From the NCBI GenBank assembly GCA_020073365.1, contig JAIQFL010000059.1, positions 1 through 42,062 of the forward strand: DNA of 42,062 nucleotides, written 5' to 3'. The first letter of the stretch is position 1, and the number at the start of each line of letters is the position of its first letter. The position numbers and the translations under genes are program-made. Shown here in pieces: positions 33,980 to 42,062 of the stretch. Below the pieces are notes generated by a model. The model did no database searches. It was not told the origin of the DNA and worked only from the letters and a program-made list of their open reading frames with translations. The DNA is from Terriglobia bacterium (lineage in GTDB: Bacteria; Acidobacteriota; Terriglobia; Bryobacterales; Bryobacteraceae).

Positions 33980-35490
33980 GATACCAGCCAAAAACCCACA
34001 AAGGTGAAGCAGGCGCTTTCGCCTGCCAAGCTCACAAATGTGGGGCAGGCGCTTTCGCCTGCCAAGCTCACTTGCAGTCGATTCCTCCCATTCCCAGAAA
34101 TCACTGCTGGTATCTCTTGCCGCTGATGCTGCTGGCCGGGTGTACGCTGGGTCCGAACTACAAGCGCCCCGCCGTACCCGTGCCTGCCATATATCGCGGC
34201 GCGCCGGCGCAGTCTTCCGACGCTTCACTCGCAGACACGAAGTGGCCCGATCTCTTCCAGGACGATACACTCAAACAGCTCATGGCGGCCGCGCTCGAGC
34301 ATAACCTCGATCTTCGGCTGGCCGCGGAACGCGTGGAGGAGGCGCGCGCCCGGTTTCGCATCGCCGGCGCCGGCCAATATCCTTTTCTATACGCACAAGG
34401 CCAGTTCTCTGCCAACCGGCCATCACGGGTCGGCTCCTTTCCGGCGGTCCCGGGAAGCACGTCGCTCGATTCCAGTTATACGCAGGCCGGCGCGGCGCTG
34501 ACCTGGGAACTGGACTTGTGGGGCCGCCTGCGCCGTCTCACCGAATCGGCTCGCGCACAGTACCTGGCAACCGAGGAAGCCCGGCGCGGCGTCATCGTGT
34601 CCCTCATCGGCGATGTAGCGGCCGGCTACTTCACTCTCCGGGAGCGCGACCTGGAATTGGAAATCGCGCGCGGCACACGGGATATCGCGTCCCGCCATCT
34701 GGAGTTGGTTGGCTTGCGCCATGACCATGGAGCCGCCACTGGGCTGGATGTCCACCAGGCGGAGGAGCTCCTCTACATCGCTTCCGCTCAGATCGCCGGC
34801 ACCCAGCGGGATATCGGGCAGACGGAGAACGCGCTGAGCCTGCTGTTGGGCCAGCCTCCCGGCGAAATCGCGCGCGGAAAACCCATGGACGATTACGGCC
34901 TGCCGCCCGAATTACCGCCCGGCCTGCCGTCCTCATTGCTGGAACGCAGGCCCGATATCCGCGAAGCCGAGCAGCGGCTGATTGCCGCCAACGCGCAGAT
35001 CGGCGTTGCCAAAGCATACTACTTCCCTCAAGTCTCGCTGACCGGGTTCCTGGGCGGCCAGAGCCGTGCGCTCACGGAGCTGTTCACCGGCCCTGCCCGA
35101 TTTTGGACCGTTACGCCCAGCGCCATCCTGCCGATCTTCAACTCGAACCTGGTGCGTGTGGGCGTGCGCCTGACGGAAACCCAGCAGCGCGAAATGGCGA
35201 TCACCTACCAGAAGACCATCTACAATGCCTTCCGGGAGGTCTCGGATGCGCTGATCCGCTACGAAGACACCCGTGAGCAGCGGCGCCAGCAGGATCACCT
35301 TGTGCACGCCGTGCAGGAGACTTCCCGTCTCTCCAACCTCCGGTACCAGGGAGGGATGGACAGCTATCTGCAAGTGCTCGATGCCGATCGCAACCTGTTT
35401 CAGGGCCGGTTGGCGCTGGCTCAGGTGCGGCTCCAGGAATTGCTCTCTTTTGTGCAACTCTACCGGGCTCTGGGAGGCGGCTGGCAATGA
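33976..35490 (+). CDS. RND outer-membrane efflux lipoprotein (NodT/OprM family)
   Basis: This 504-residue protein is the TolC-like outer-membrane channel. The lipobox LLPLMLLAGC (Cys56) and CTLGPNYKRPAVPVP mark the NodT family, followed by two repeats of the outer-membrane efflux domain, each with long helices, and ending QLYRALGGGWQ. ATG 33976 overlaps the permease stop codon and has GGAG at 33964-33967, so it is the likely start. That places two in-frame copies of a 36-bp palindromic repeat (HKGEAGAFACQA, HKCGAGAFACQA) between the start and the signal peptide. A TTG at 34072 would give a normal-length leader (lipobox Cys at 24) without them but has no ribosome site. Confidence 0.93.
   Translation: MRYQPKTHKGEAGAFACQAHKCGAGAFACQAHLQSIPPIPRNHCWYLLPLMLLAGCTLGPNYKRPAVPVPAIYRGAPAQSSDASLADTKWPDLFQDDTLKQLMAAALEHNLDLRLAAERVEEARARFRIAGAGQYPFLYAQGQFSANRPSRVGSFPAVPGSTSLDSSYTQAGAALTWELDLWGRLRRLTESARAQYLATEEARRGVIVSLIGDVAAGYFTLRERDLELEIARGTRDIASRHLELVGLRHDHGAATGLDVHQAEELLYIASAQIAGTQRDIGQTENALSLLLGQPPGEIARGKPMDDYGLPPELPPGLPSSLLERRPDIREAEQRLIAANAQIGVAKAYYFPQVSLTGFLGGQSRALTELFTGPARFWTVTPSAILPIFNSNLVRVGVRLTETQQREMAITYQKTIYNAFREVSDALIRYEDTREQRRQQDHLVHAVQETSRLSNLRYQGGMDSYLQVLDADRNLFQGRLALAQVRLQELLSFVQLYRALGGGWQ
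33997..34068 (+). repeat. Two tandem 36-bp palindromic repeats inside the efflux lipoprotein gene
   Basis: Units at 33997-34032 and 34033-34068 differ at three of 36 bases. Each holds the hairpin GCAGGCG-CTTT-CGCCTGC and ends CCAAGCT, with the next unit (or the following CAC) continuing the pattern. The core is the same as in the palindrome at 2218-2238. Thirty-six is a multiple of three, so the reading frame of the lipoprotein gene is kept. Confidence 0.9.
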
Positions 35491-35547
35491 GGTGCGTCCA
35501 CCAGCCGGCACACAGGCAAAAAGGAAGCGGATTCCCGCGAGACTGTT

Positions 35548-36531
35548 TCAGAGCGTGACAAAGCGGGTTCGGGCTGTCTCAAAACTCAGCGTTCCCAACT
35601 GGCGCTCGCTGGCCAGCTTCAAGTATCGCAGCGTGTGCCAGTCCAGGTCCCAGTAGGCTTTAGCGGCGTACGCGTCCAGCGCGACCGGATCGGTTCCAGC
35701 AATCAGGGTCTTCTTCAACGCCACGTCCGCGGGATTCCCTCCGCCGGGCCCGTTCCGCAGAAGCACGCGAAAGGCATCGATGAGCGTCAGCGTGGGCCGC
35801 ATGAAATCAGCCAGGTCTACCAGGCTTTCGTGAATCTGCTGGTGCAGCCGCTGGCGCCGCCCGCCCAGGATGCCATACCAGTTCTTCATTCCCAGTGTGG
35901 CGCCGGTCAGGCTATGGTGCTTGGCAATCGGGATGTTGATCAGTTTGTCGGCGTTCAGAAAGGGCTCCAGCACCGGCCAGGAGTTCAGCACCTGCCCGCG
36001 CAGATCGACTTCCCGGAACAGGCGCTCCTCGGGCAGGACCACTTCCGCACCCGCCGCGCGGGCGGCGGCGGCAATTCCGCTGCGCGCGAAGCAAGATCGC
36101 GGGTCGTTGATGCTGACATCCGTCACAATTGCCCGCCGGGCGCCGGCCTCCAGGCAAAGCCGGCTCACCTCGGCGACCACCAGCGGATTGGTGTTGGCGG
36201 CTTGTTCTATGGTGCGGTCCCAGGCGACGTTAGGCTTGATCACCACCACGTCGCCGCGCGAGATGAAGCGACCGATGCCTCCCAGTTCCTGGATGGCCCG
36301 CCGCACCATGCGCGCGGGGTCATCGCCCTGGATGACCGCCATTTCGGGCAGAGCCGCCTCCGCCGGAACCTGAAAATTCGTCCGGACAGTGGCTGCGGCC
36401 GGTGCCGCGGGGCGCCGACCGCGCCCGTTCAGCCACACGCCGAGCGCGGCTGCGGTAGTGGCCACCCCACCCAGGCGAAGCAGCCGGATCATCGCTTCGC
36501 GCCGTCCCGCCGGTGTGGCTTCGAGATCCAT
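35548..36531 (-). CDS. DUF362 domain protein with N-terminal export-like segment
   Basis: This 327-residue protein belongs to the DUF362 family. Marks are VVVIKPNVAWDRTIEQAANT, NPLVVAEVSRLCLEAGARRA, INIPIAKHHSLTGATLGMKN and PTLTLIDAFRVLLRNGPGGG, then KKTLIAGTDPVALDAYAAKA. The N-terminus contains GRREAMIRLLRLGG followed by a short hydrophobic stretch, which looks like a twin-arginine leader. The 2[4Fe-4S] ferredoxin domain of some DUF362 proteins is absent. The biochemical role is unknown. It is divergent from the membrane aminopropyltransferase-like gene (50 bases between) and convergent with the efflux operon (57 bases). A second DUF362 protein lies at the right end of the window. Confidence 0.88.
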   Translation of the reverse strand: MDLEATPAGRREAMIRLLRLGGVATTAAALGVWLNGRGRRPAAPAAATVRTNFQVPAEAALPEMAVIQGDDPARMVRRAIQELGGIGRFISRGDVVVIKPNVAWDRTIEQAANTNPLVVAEVSRLCLEAGARRAIVTDVSINDPRSCFARSGIAAAARAAGAEVVLPEERLFREVDLRGQVLNSWPVLEPFLNADKLINIPIAKHHSLTGATLGMKNWYGILGGRRQRLHQQIHESLVDLADFMRPTLTLIDAFRVLLRNGPGGGNPADVALKKTLIAGTDPVALDAYAAKAYWDLDWHTLRYLKLASERQLGTLSFETARTRFVTL

Positions 36532-36581
36532 GGCTGGTGCACGTTTGACTTCAAGACCAGTTTACGTCTAATTCTGGAGAT

Positions 36582-38891
36582 GTGAGGGCCGGATTCGGAG
36601 TTCGGGCGGTTCTTGTCCTGATTGGCTTCACGGCCGCCATCGCTCAGATTGTGCTCCTGCGCGAGCTGATGGTGGTTTTCTACGGGAACGAGAGCTCCAT
36701 CGGGCTGATCCTGGCAAGCTGGCTGTTCTGGACGTCCGCGGGCAGCGGCCTGGCCGGGCACTTTGCCGCGCGCGCTCGACAACCGCGCCGCCTGATGGCC
36801 GGCATCCAGCTGCTGATCGCTGCCATCTTGCCCTGGACGATCTTGGCCGTGCGTGCCGCAAAGGGCCTTCTCCAGACGGTGCCGGGCGAGGTGCTGGGGC
36901 CGGGTCCCATGCTGCTCACTTCGTTTTCCGCGCTTGGCCCGCTATGCGTTCTCTCGGGAGCCCTGTTCACGGCGGGCAGCAAGGTCTACGCAACGGCTGC
37001 CACCACGTCCGCCGGTGAGGCTACAGGTGCGGTTTACCTGTGGGAAGCCGCGGGGTCGTCGGGAGGCGGCGTGGTAGCGGGATTGGTGCTGGTCCGGTCT
37101 CTGAGCTCGCTCGAAATCGCCTGGCTGCTGGCCGTGCTGAACCTGATGGCTGCATCCGGCCTTGCCATCGCGGCCCGGCCGCTGCGCCACGCGGCAGTCG
37201 GCGGACTGGTTGGGATTGCCGCCCTGCTTGGGACTTTCGGCTGGCCACAACGCCTGGAAGCAATCTCCCAGCAGCGCTTCTGGCGCGGCCTGCAGCTTGT
37301 CGCCACGCGCAACTCGGTTTACGGGAACCTGGCCGTAGTCGGGACGGAAGGAAGCCGGAGCGTTTACGAAAACGGAGTGGTTCTGTTCAACGTGCCCGAT
37401 CCGGCCGCCGCCGAGGAGGCCGTTCACTACGCGTTGCTGGAGCATCCGTCACCGCGAAGTCTCCTGCTTATTGGCGGGGGACTCAACGGAAGCATCGCCC
37501 AGGCACTGCGCCACCCCACGCTGGAACGGGTGGATTACGTGGAGCTCGACCCCGCCATTCTGGACCTGGCCCGAGAGTACTTCCCCAACGAGTGGCTCGC
37601 CCTGCGGGCCGACTCTCGAGTGCGCCTGCACGTAATGGATGGGCGCCTGTTTCTGAAGACCACCGAGTCCGCCTTCGATGTCGTGATTGTCAATCTGCCG
37701 GAGCCGCAGAACGCTCAACTGAACCGGTTCTATACGGTCGAATTCTTCCGCGAGGCGTCGCGAAAGCTCACGCCGACGGGTCTCCTTTCATTCCAGTTGA
37801 GGTCATCGGAAACCTACATCAGCGCGGAGCTCGGGCAATTCCTGCGCTCCATCCACACGAGCCTGCGGGCGGTGTTCCCCCAAGTCACGGCGATTCCAGG
37901 TGAGACGGTCCACTTCTTCGCGGCGCAGCAGGCGGGCATCCTGGCCTCGGGTGCGGAGGAGCTTCTGGCGCGCCTTCACGAGCGCAATCTCCACACCAGT
38001 TATGTGAGCGAGTATTTCATCCCGTTTCGCATGACGCCGGACCGCCTGCTCGACCTGGACTTGCAGCTTCGGCCGGGGCCTGGGGACACCCCGGCGACGC
38101 CCGTCAACCGCGACTTCGCGCCGGTGGCTTACTATTTCGACGTTGCGTTGTGGAGCAGCCAGTTCAACCCAGGCTATCGCCGGCTTTTCCGAACCATGGC
38201 GGGCGTCAGTTTCGGCGCCATGGCGGCCACGTTCGGGGTGGTGCTGGCAGCCCTGGCGGTGGGAGGGCGCTTCTTGACGGGAAGGCGGCACCAGCGGCAA
38301 CTTGCGGCCGGCTTCTCGACGGCTGCCACGGGGTTCACGATGATCGGGCTGGAGATGCTGCTGCTACTGGCGTTCCAGGCGGTGTACGGCTATGTTTACC
38401 AGCAGCTCGCCGTGGTGATTGCGGCTTTCATGGCAGGAATGGCGCTGGGGAGTTGGCTGGCGATGGGGCGGCCGGCGCATGGCGGGATGCGCGTCCTGGC
38501 GATCACGCAGGTGCTGGCCGCGGCGGCGCCCCTCGTTCTGCTGGGGCTGTTCCAAGCGATCGGGCGAGCGAACAGCACTGCCACCCTGGCCGCGAGCCAG
38601 ATTGCCTTTCCCGCACTGGCGCTCGTTTCCGGCATGCTGGGTGGATACGAGTTTTCGGTTGCCAGCCGGATCTTCTTCGGCGAAACCGAGACAAGACTTC
38701 CTGCGATACACGGTCCTGGTACGCTCTACGCACTCGATCTCGCGGGCTCGTGCCTGGGCGCAGTTTTGTTCAGTGCCTGGTTCGTTCCGGTATTCGGCTT
38801 TTTTAAAACGGCGCTGCTGTCGGCGATGGTGAGCCTGGCGCCGGCGGTGATGGCCATGCTCGGGGATTCCGAAACAGATCCAGCGGAATGA
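36582..38891 (+). CDS. Membrane protein with spermidine-synthase-like core
   Basis: This 769-residue protein has an N-terminal set of about seven membrane helices (residues 5-230) and a SAM-binding Rossmann core (~250-500). That core has SLLLIGGGLNGSIAQAL, VDYVELDPAILDLARE and RVRLHVMDGRLFLK. Five to six C-terminal helices follow (~530-760). In true spermidine synthases a catalytic Asp lies in the strand after the binding loop (VDxxDP); here it reads VIVNLPEPQNAQLNRFYT, so aminopropyl transfer is unlikely. The actual substrate is unknown. The start is GTG 36582 with GGAG at 36576-36579, close to the start; an ATG three bases earlier is out of frame. Its end overlaps the convergent MEMO-AMMECR1 gene by 89 bases. 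Confidence 0.85.
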   Translation: MRAGFGVRAVLVLIGFTAAIAQIVLLRELMVVFYGNESSIGLILASWLFWTSAGSGLAGHFAARARQPRRLMAGIQLLIAAILPWTILAVRAAKGLLQTVPGEVLGPGPMLLTSFSALGPLCVLSGALFTAGSKVYATAATTSAGEATGAVYLWEAAGSSGGGVVAGLVLVRSLSSLEIAWLLAVLNLMAASGLAIAARPLRHAAVGGLVGIAALLGTFGWPQRLEAISQQRFWRGLQLVATRNSVYGNLAVVGTEGSRSVYENGVVLFNVPDPAAAEEAVHYALLEHPSPRSLLLIGGGLNGSIAQALRHPTLERVDYVELDPAILDLAREYFPNEWLALRADSRVRLHVMDGRLFLKTTESAFDVVIVNLPEPQNAQLNRFYTVEFFREASRKLTPTGLLSFQLRSSETYISAELGQFLRSIHTSLRAVFPQVTAIPGETVHFFAAQQAGILASGAEELLARLHERNLHTSYVSEYFIPFRMTPDRLLDLDLQLRPGPGDTPATPVNRDFAPVAYYFDVALWSSQFNPGYRRLFRTMAGVSFGAMAATFGVVLAALAVGGRFLTGRRHQRQLAAGFSTAATGFTMIGLEMLLLLAFQAVYGYVYQQLAVVIAAFMAGMALGSWLAMGRPAHGGMRVLAITQVLAAAAPLVLLGLFQAIGRANSTATLAASQIAFPALALVSGMLGGYEFSVASRIFFGETETRLPAIHGPGTLYALDLAGSCLGAVLFSAWFVPVFGFFKTALLSAMVSLAPAVMAMLGDSETDPAE

Positions 38892-40404
38892 GCGCCTCAA
38901 CCGGCCTGCGCTCGCCGAACACCAGGGCGGTGAAACGGAAAAGATCGGCGTCGGCATCCTGCCATGCACGCCCCGAGAGGCCCGCCTTGTAGCAAGTCTG
39001 CTCCAGGAACGTGGCCCGGTCCCATTTTTGGTCGGTGGCGACCTGGGGCAGCAACAAGCCCTCATGGCTGCGTGTGTGGATCAGCAAGCCGTGCTGGCCA
39101 ACGCGGATCTCCTGGATGTCCATCACGCGGCGCAATGGGGACAGGACAGAGATCTCGTACTGCAGATCTGCCAGTTCGCTCGTGGTGACCGGGCGGAAGC
39201 GGGTGTCCCTGAGCGCTGCCATCCTAGCCACGTCGCGGACCGTGAGGTACAGGGGTTTGAGCGGCGCTACGTATCCGATGCAGCCACGGAGCTGTCCGTT
39301 CTTGGTCAGCGTCACGAAGGCCCCACGCTCCTGCGCGAGTGCCTCCAGCCCGCCGGTGGAGCACTCGTAAGTCTTGCCCTCGCGGACCGCGGTCTCGACT
39401 GACTTCCGAGCGATTCTGAGGAGCGCATCCTTCTCAGCACTGGTAAGGGAGAACGGCGCCCTATCGCTCTTGGCGCCGCCCGCAGCCTTCACGAAGGCAA
39501 CGGCGCCGTAGCCCACCACGCGACTGCGGTCGCCCGTCACGTCGCCGGCATTGGCGTAATGGAGCAGCTTGGCCTCGGTGGCGCCCAGCCGCTCGGCGGC
39601 GATCATGGTGGCCACGATCGGCCCTCCGCCACACGCCTCCCAGACCCGCAGCTCGAGATTGCGCGACAGGTCGAAGTAATCGTACTCTTCGATGGCCTTC
39701 AGTGTCTTATGGTCGAGTCTTACCGCCTCATCATAGGTGTGATAGTGGGAGAGGTCGGAGCTGGCCACGATCAGGGTGTTGGTCCCCGGGACCAGTTTTG
39801 CCAGCGCCACGCCCAGGGCGCGACAGGCATCGTAGCTTTGATCGCCCATAATGACCGGCACAAGCTGGAATTGCCCAAGCACCCGCTGCAGGAAGGGCAG
39901 TTGGACCTCGAGGGCATGCTCCAGGTGGTCCGCGGACGGCGTATGGCCCGCCGCCGAAAGCTTGATCAGGGGGCTTGCCTTGGCGAGTTTCGCGGCGAAG
40001 GCCTGGTCCACGGGAACCTGGCCGAACGGGGTCGCGTAGGCCGCGCCGTCATACACCGAAGAGAAACCGAAGGCTTCGTAATGCGAGGGGGCGATCACGA
40101 CCACGCGGTCGAATTTCCGTCCCTTCAACAACGCATAGGAGTACGCGGCAACTGGACCCGAATAAGGATAGCCCGCATGCGGCGCCACCAGCGCCACTAT
40201 GTTTTCGAGCGGCGGGGGCGCGGCTTTCGAAAGGAAGCCGTCGAGCATCGTCCCGAGTTCCTTCGGGTCGGCTGGATAGAATGACCCCGCAACCGCTGGT
40301 CGCCTGATGTTGGGCGCTTGTCCGCCGCCGCTCGAAGCGCCTTCCACCAGAAGGAGACCCGCAAGCGAGGACAACGCGATGATGCCGAAAGTCAGATTCT
40401 TCAT
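38803..40404 (-). CDS. amrB/amrA fusion: MEMO-AMMECR1 fusion (AmmeMemoRadiSam system proteins B and A)
   Basis: This 533-residue protein joins two conserved families of unsolved function. Residues ~30-305 are MEMO-like, related in fold to LigB-type nonheme iron dioxygenases. Candidate metal or active-site residues are His76 (APHAGYPYSGP), His108 (APSHYEAFG), His220 (ASSDLSHYH) and Cys258 (WEACGGGPI). Residues ~320-515 are AMMECR1-like, with the typical LRGCIG (372-377). The N-terminus (LTFGIIALSSLAGLLLVEGA) looks like a signal peptide or anchor, which is unusual for this family. ATG 40404 overlaps the AmrS stop codon (ATGA) and is preferred to an upstream start at 40458. The C-terminal Pro-rich tail (about 25 residues) lies in the convergent overlap. 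Confidence 0.9.
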   Translation of the reverse strand: MKNLTFGIIALSSLAGLLLVEGASSGGGQAPNIRRPAVAGSFYPADPKELGTMLDGFLSKAAPPPLENIVALVAPHAGYPYSGPVAAYSYALLKGRKFDRVVVIAPSHYEAFGFSSVYDGAAYATPFGQVPVDQAFAAKLAKASPLIKLSAAGHTPSADHLEHALEVQLPFLQRVLGQFQLVPVIMGDQSYDACRALGVALAKLVPGTNTLIVASSDLSHYHTYDEAVRLDHKTLKAIEEYDYFDLSRNLELRVWEACGGGPIVATMIAAERLGATEAKLLHYANAGDVTGDRSRVVGYGAVAFVKAAGGAKSDRAPFSLTSAEKDALLRIARKSVETAVREGKTYECSTGGLEALAQERGAFVTLTKNGQLRGCIGYVAPLKPLYLTVRDVARMAALRDTRFRPVTTSELADLQYEISVLSPLRRVMDIQEIRVGQHGLLIHTRSHEGLLLPQVATDQKWDRATFLEQTCYKAGLSGRAWQDADADLFRFTALVFGERRPVEALIPLDLFRNPRAWPSPPAPGSPSPTAAPF

Positions 40405-41501
40405 GTGCGACGTACCCCGTCCCAAACGCCTGGGATAGCATGCTGGCAGAATCGGCATTTGCCCTTGTCGAGCTGCACTGCTCTAACGGTGAAGCCGGCG
40501 CGCTCTACCACGACGCGGCGGCATTTCGGGCACCAGGTACTCTCGGCCGGATGGCCGGGAACATTGCCGATGTACACGTATTCGAGACCCTCGGCGTCGC
40601 AAATCGCCTTGGCGCGTTCGAGTGTCGGCAAGGGAGTGGGCGGAAGGTTCTTCAACAGGTACTCCGGATGGAAGCGCGAGAAGTGCAGCGGGACGTCCCG
40701 GCCGAGCTCCGCTCTGATCCAGCGGGCGAGCCCCCGGAACTCCTCATCGGAATCGTTCAAGGTCGGTACCACCAGGTAGACCACTTCGTTCCAGGTGCCT
40801 GACTTGCGGATGGTCACCAGGGCGTTCAGCACCGGCTTGAGCTCGCCGTTCACGACCTCTTTGTAGTACTTCTCGGAGAAGGCCTTGAGGTCGATCTTGA
40901 TGGCGTCCACACGACGGCACAACTGCTTCAGCGGCTCTTCCTGGATATAGCCGCCGCTGATGACCACGCTTTTCACGCCCGCGGCGCGGCCGGCCTCCGC
41001 GGAATCCAGGACGTATTCGCAAAAGACCACAGGTTCGCTGTAGGTGTATGCGATGGAAGGGCACTGACGCTGGCGGCACAGGGCGGCCAGGTCCTTAGGC
41101 GGAATGAAAGTGCCGTTTACCTGTTCCGGACGTACCTGAGAGATGTCCCAGTTCTGGCACATCTTGCAATTGACATTGCAGCCCGCTGTGGCCACCGAGA
41201 ATGCCATGCTGCCCGGGAGGAAATGGAACAGAGGCTTCTTCTCGATGGGATCAATGTGCGCGGCCACGACCCGCGAGTACACCAGCGAGTAGTACGTGCC
41301 GCCCCGGTTTTCGCGCACGCCGCAATAGCCGCGTTCGCGGTCGTCAATCACGCACTCGCGAGGGCAAAGCTTGCACTTGATCTTTTTATATGCCAGCTTC
41401 TCGTAGAATCGCGCCTCGATGGTGAACCGGGCATCGGTCTCTGCCGCACGCATCGCCAGGCACGGCAGCGTAAGCCCCTGAAGAAAAACCCTGCGATCCA
41501 T
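40401..41501 (-). CDS. amrS: AmmeMemoRadiSam system radical SAM enzyme AmrS
   Basis: This 366-residue radical SAM enzyme has the [4Fe-4S] motif GCNVNCKMCQNW (Cys108, Cys112, Cys115). An N-terminal cysteine cluster (CKLCPREC, then YCGVREN; Cys43, 46, 50, 60) and a C-terminal CPKC and CRFC pair are typical of this subfamily. The very N-terminus reads MDRRVFLQGLTLPCLAM, close to a twin-arginine leader, which would be odd for an oxygen-sensitive cytoplasmic enzyme. The substrate of AmrS is unknown. GGAGG at the end of the DUF362 gene is the ribosome site for ATG 41501. It sits in an operon DUF362-amrS-memo/ammecr1 with gaps of four bases and an ATGA overlap. Confidence 0.95.
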   Translation of the reverse strand: MDRRVFLQGLTLPCLAMRAAETDARFTIEARFYEKLAYKKIKCKLCPRECVIDDRERGYCGVRENRGGTYYSLVYSRVVAAHIDPIEKKPLFHFLPGSMAFSVATAGCNVNCKMCQNWDISQVRPEQVNGTFIPPKDLAALCRQRQCPSIAYTYSEPVVFCEYVLDSAEAGRAAGVKSVVISGGYIQEEPLKQLCRRVDAIKIDLKAFSEKYYKEVVNGELKPVLNALVTIRKSGTWNEVVYLVVPTLNDSDEEFRGLARWIRAELGRDVPLHFSRFHPEYLLKNLPPTPLPTLERAKAICDAEGLEYVYIGNVPGHPAESTWCPKCRRVVVERAGFTVRAVQLDKGKCRFCQHAIPGVWDGVRRT

Positions 41502-41505
41502 CGAG

Positions 41506-42062
41506 TCACACCTCCACTACGTCTATCAGCTTCGGATCGTTCGTCCCCAGCCTGTGGCGCGCATCCGCCGCGGTGGCGATGTAGAGCGGCTCGCGGTGCA
41601 ACTCGCGCAGGGGCTTCATCCCCTTTTCCGCCCGCTTTCTTTCGAGGATCCGCCAGCCCGTGTAGTCCAGCGCCACCGGGTCGCGCGCCACCATCAGGCC
41701 GTTATAGGGCCACGACCATTGCGGCATGTAGGAAGGTCCCCCTTCATACTGGGCCGTCAGGGCATCGCAGATGGTAAGCCGCACCTTTCGCCGAACCGGC
41801 TCGATCATATTGACGTCCGCGACGTAGGGGTCGCCGGCGTTCACGTGGTACTTGTTGGGATTGTGAATCGCGCCGAACAGGTTCTTGAGCGCGAGCGTCA
41901 CGCCGACGATGCCGTGGTCCTTGAGCACGGGCAGGTTGATCACGGTATCGCAAGTGCGTGCCAGCGTGTTCGAGAGGAGGCTGCCCGCGCTTCCATAGAC
42001 CGCCAGTTCGGTGTCGTAGCCAGCGGTATCGTTGCCGATGCAACGAATTCGATCCTTGCGGG
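41506..42062 (-). CDS. DUF362 domain protein, partial (N-terminus beyond the window)
   Basis: The visible 185 residues are the C-terminal part of a second DUF362 protein. They begin at RKDRIRCIGNDTAGYDTELA and include TVINLPVLKDHGIVGVTLAL, KNLFGAIHNPNKYHVNAGDP and NGLMVARDPVALDYTGWRIL. These match the segments of the DUF362 protein at 35548-36531 (NIPIAKHHSLTGATLGMKN, GTDPVALDAYAAKA), but the two are clearly diverged. The stop codon is four bases before the amrS start, so this gene precedes amrS in the same operon. Function unknown; family members elsewhere often carry Fe-S clusters, but none is visible in this part. Confidence 0.88.
   Translation of the reverse strand, partial: RKDRIRCIGNDTAGYDTELAVYGSAGSLLSNTLARTCDTVINLPVLKDHGIVGVTLALKNLFGAIHNPNKYHVNAGDPYVADVNMIEPVRRKVRLTICDALTAQYEGGPSYMPQWSWPYNGLMVARDPVALDYTGWRILERKRAEKGMKPLRELHREPLYIATAADARHRLGTNDPKLIDVVEV

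Noticed and set aside
33997..34068. Possible CRISPR repeats
   Set aside because: The two 36-bp units are directly adjacent with no spacers and are inside a coding frame.

Overview
The window reads as a high-GC chromosome piece of an Acidobacteriota member, most likely close to Bryobacterales/Solibacter. This is an inference from gene content: a TonB-dependent receptor with an N-terminal carboxypeptidase-like domain, many secreted glycosidases, twin-arginine-like leaders, hairpin-type intergenic repeats, and GTG/TTG starts. I see no rRNA, tRNA, CRISPR array or complete insertion sequence.

Layout. (1) 1-6.1 kb: a cation-efflux transporter, a stand-alone AtuA C-terminal-type protein followed by an enoyl-CoA hydratase, and smc. 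(2) 6.2-12.2 kb: an exported protein of unknown function directly upstream of an outer-membrane receptor, then a hemerythrin-like protein and a HAD phosphatase. (3) 12.2-20.8 kb: carbohydrate-active genes, namely a GH36-type alpha-galactosidase (-), a polysaccharide deacetylase (-), a TPR protein (-) and a GH78 alpha-L-rhamnosidase (+). A MNT/HEPN pair with a frameshifted HEPN gene sits among them. (4) 20.8-25.7 kb: dprA-topA, then a VapBC-like pair with a frameshifted toxin. The topA gene carries an in-frame insertion of about 127 codons that splits a zinc ribbon. (5) 25.9-28.2 kb (-): an uncharacterised operon of an arginine-deiminase/DDAH-fold enzyme and a cyclic 2,3-diphosphoglycerate synthetase-like P-loop protein, with a promoter and an inverted repeat in front. 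(6) 28.4-35.5 kb (+): a small secreted protein, then a complete RND tripartite efflux operon. Its outer-membrane gene begins with two in-frame 36-bp palindromic repeats. (7) 35.5-42.06 kb: a DUF362 protein (-), a membrane protein with a spermidine-synthase-like core (+), and a tight minus-strand operon of a second DUF362 protein (cut by the window edge), the radical SAM enzyme AmrS and a MEMO-AMMECR1 fusion.

The strongest candidates for something undescribed are the DUF362/AmrS/MEMO-AMMECR1 cluster, whose proteins carry N-terminal export-like segments, and the deiminase/cDPGS-like operon. Other structural oddities are the topA insertion, the in-frame repeats in the efflux lipoprotein, and the loss of frame in both toxin genes while long neighbouring genes are intact.
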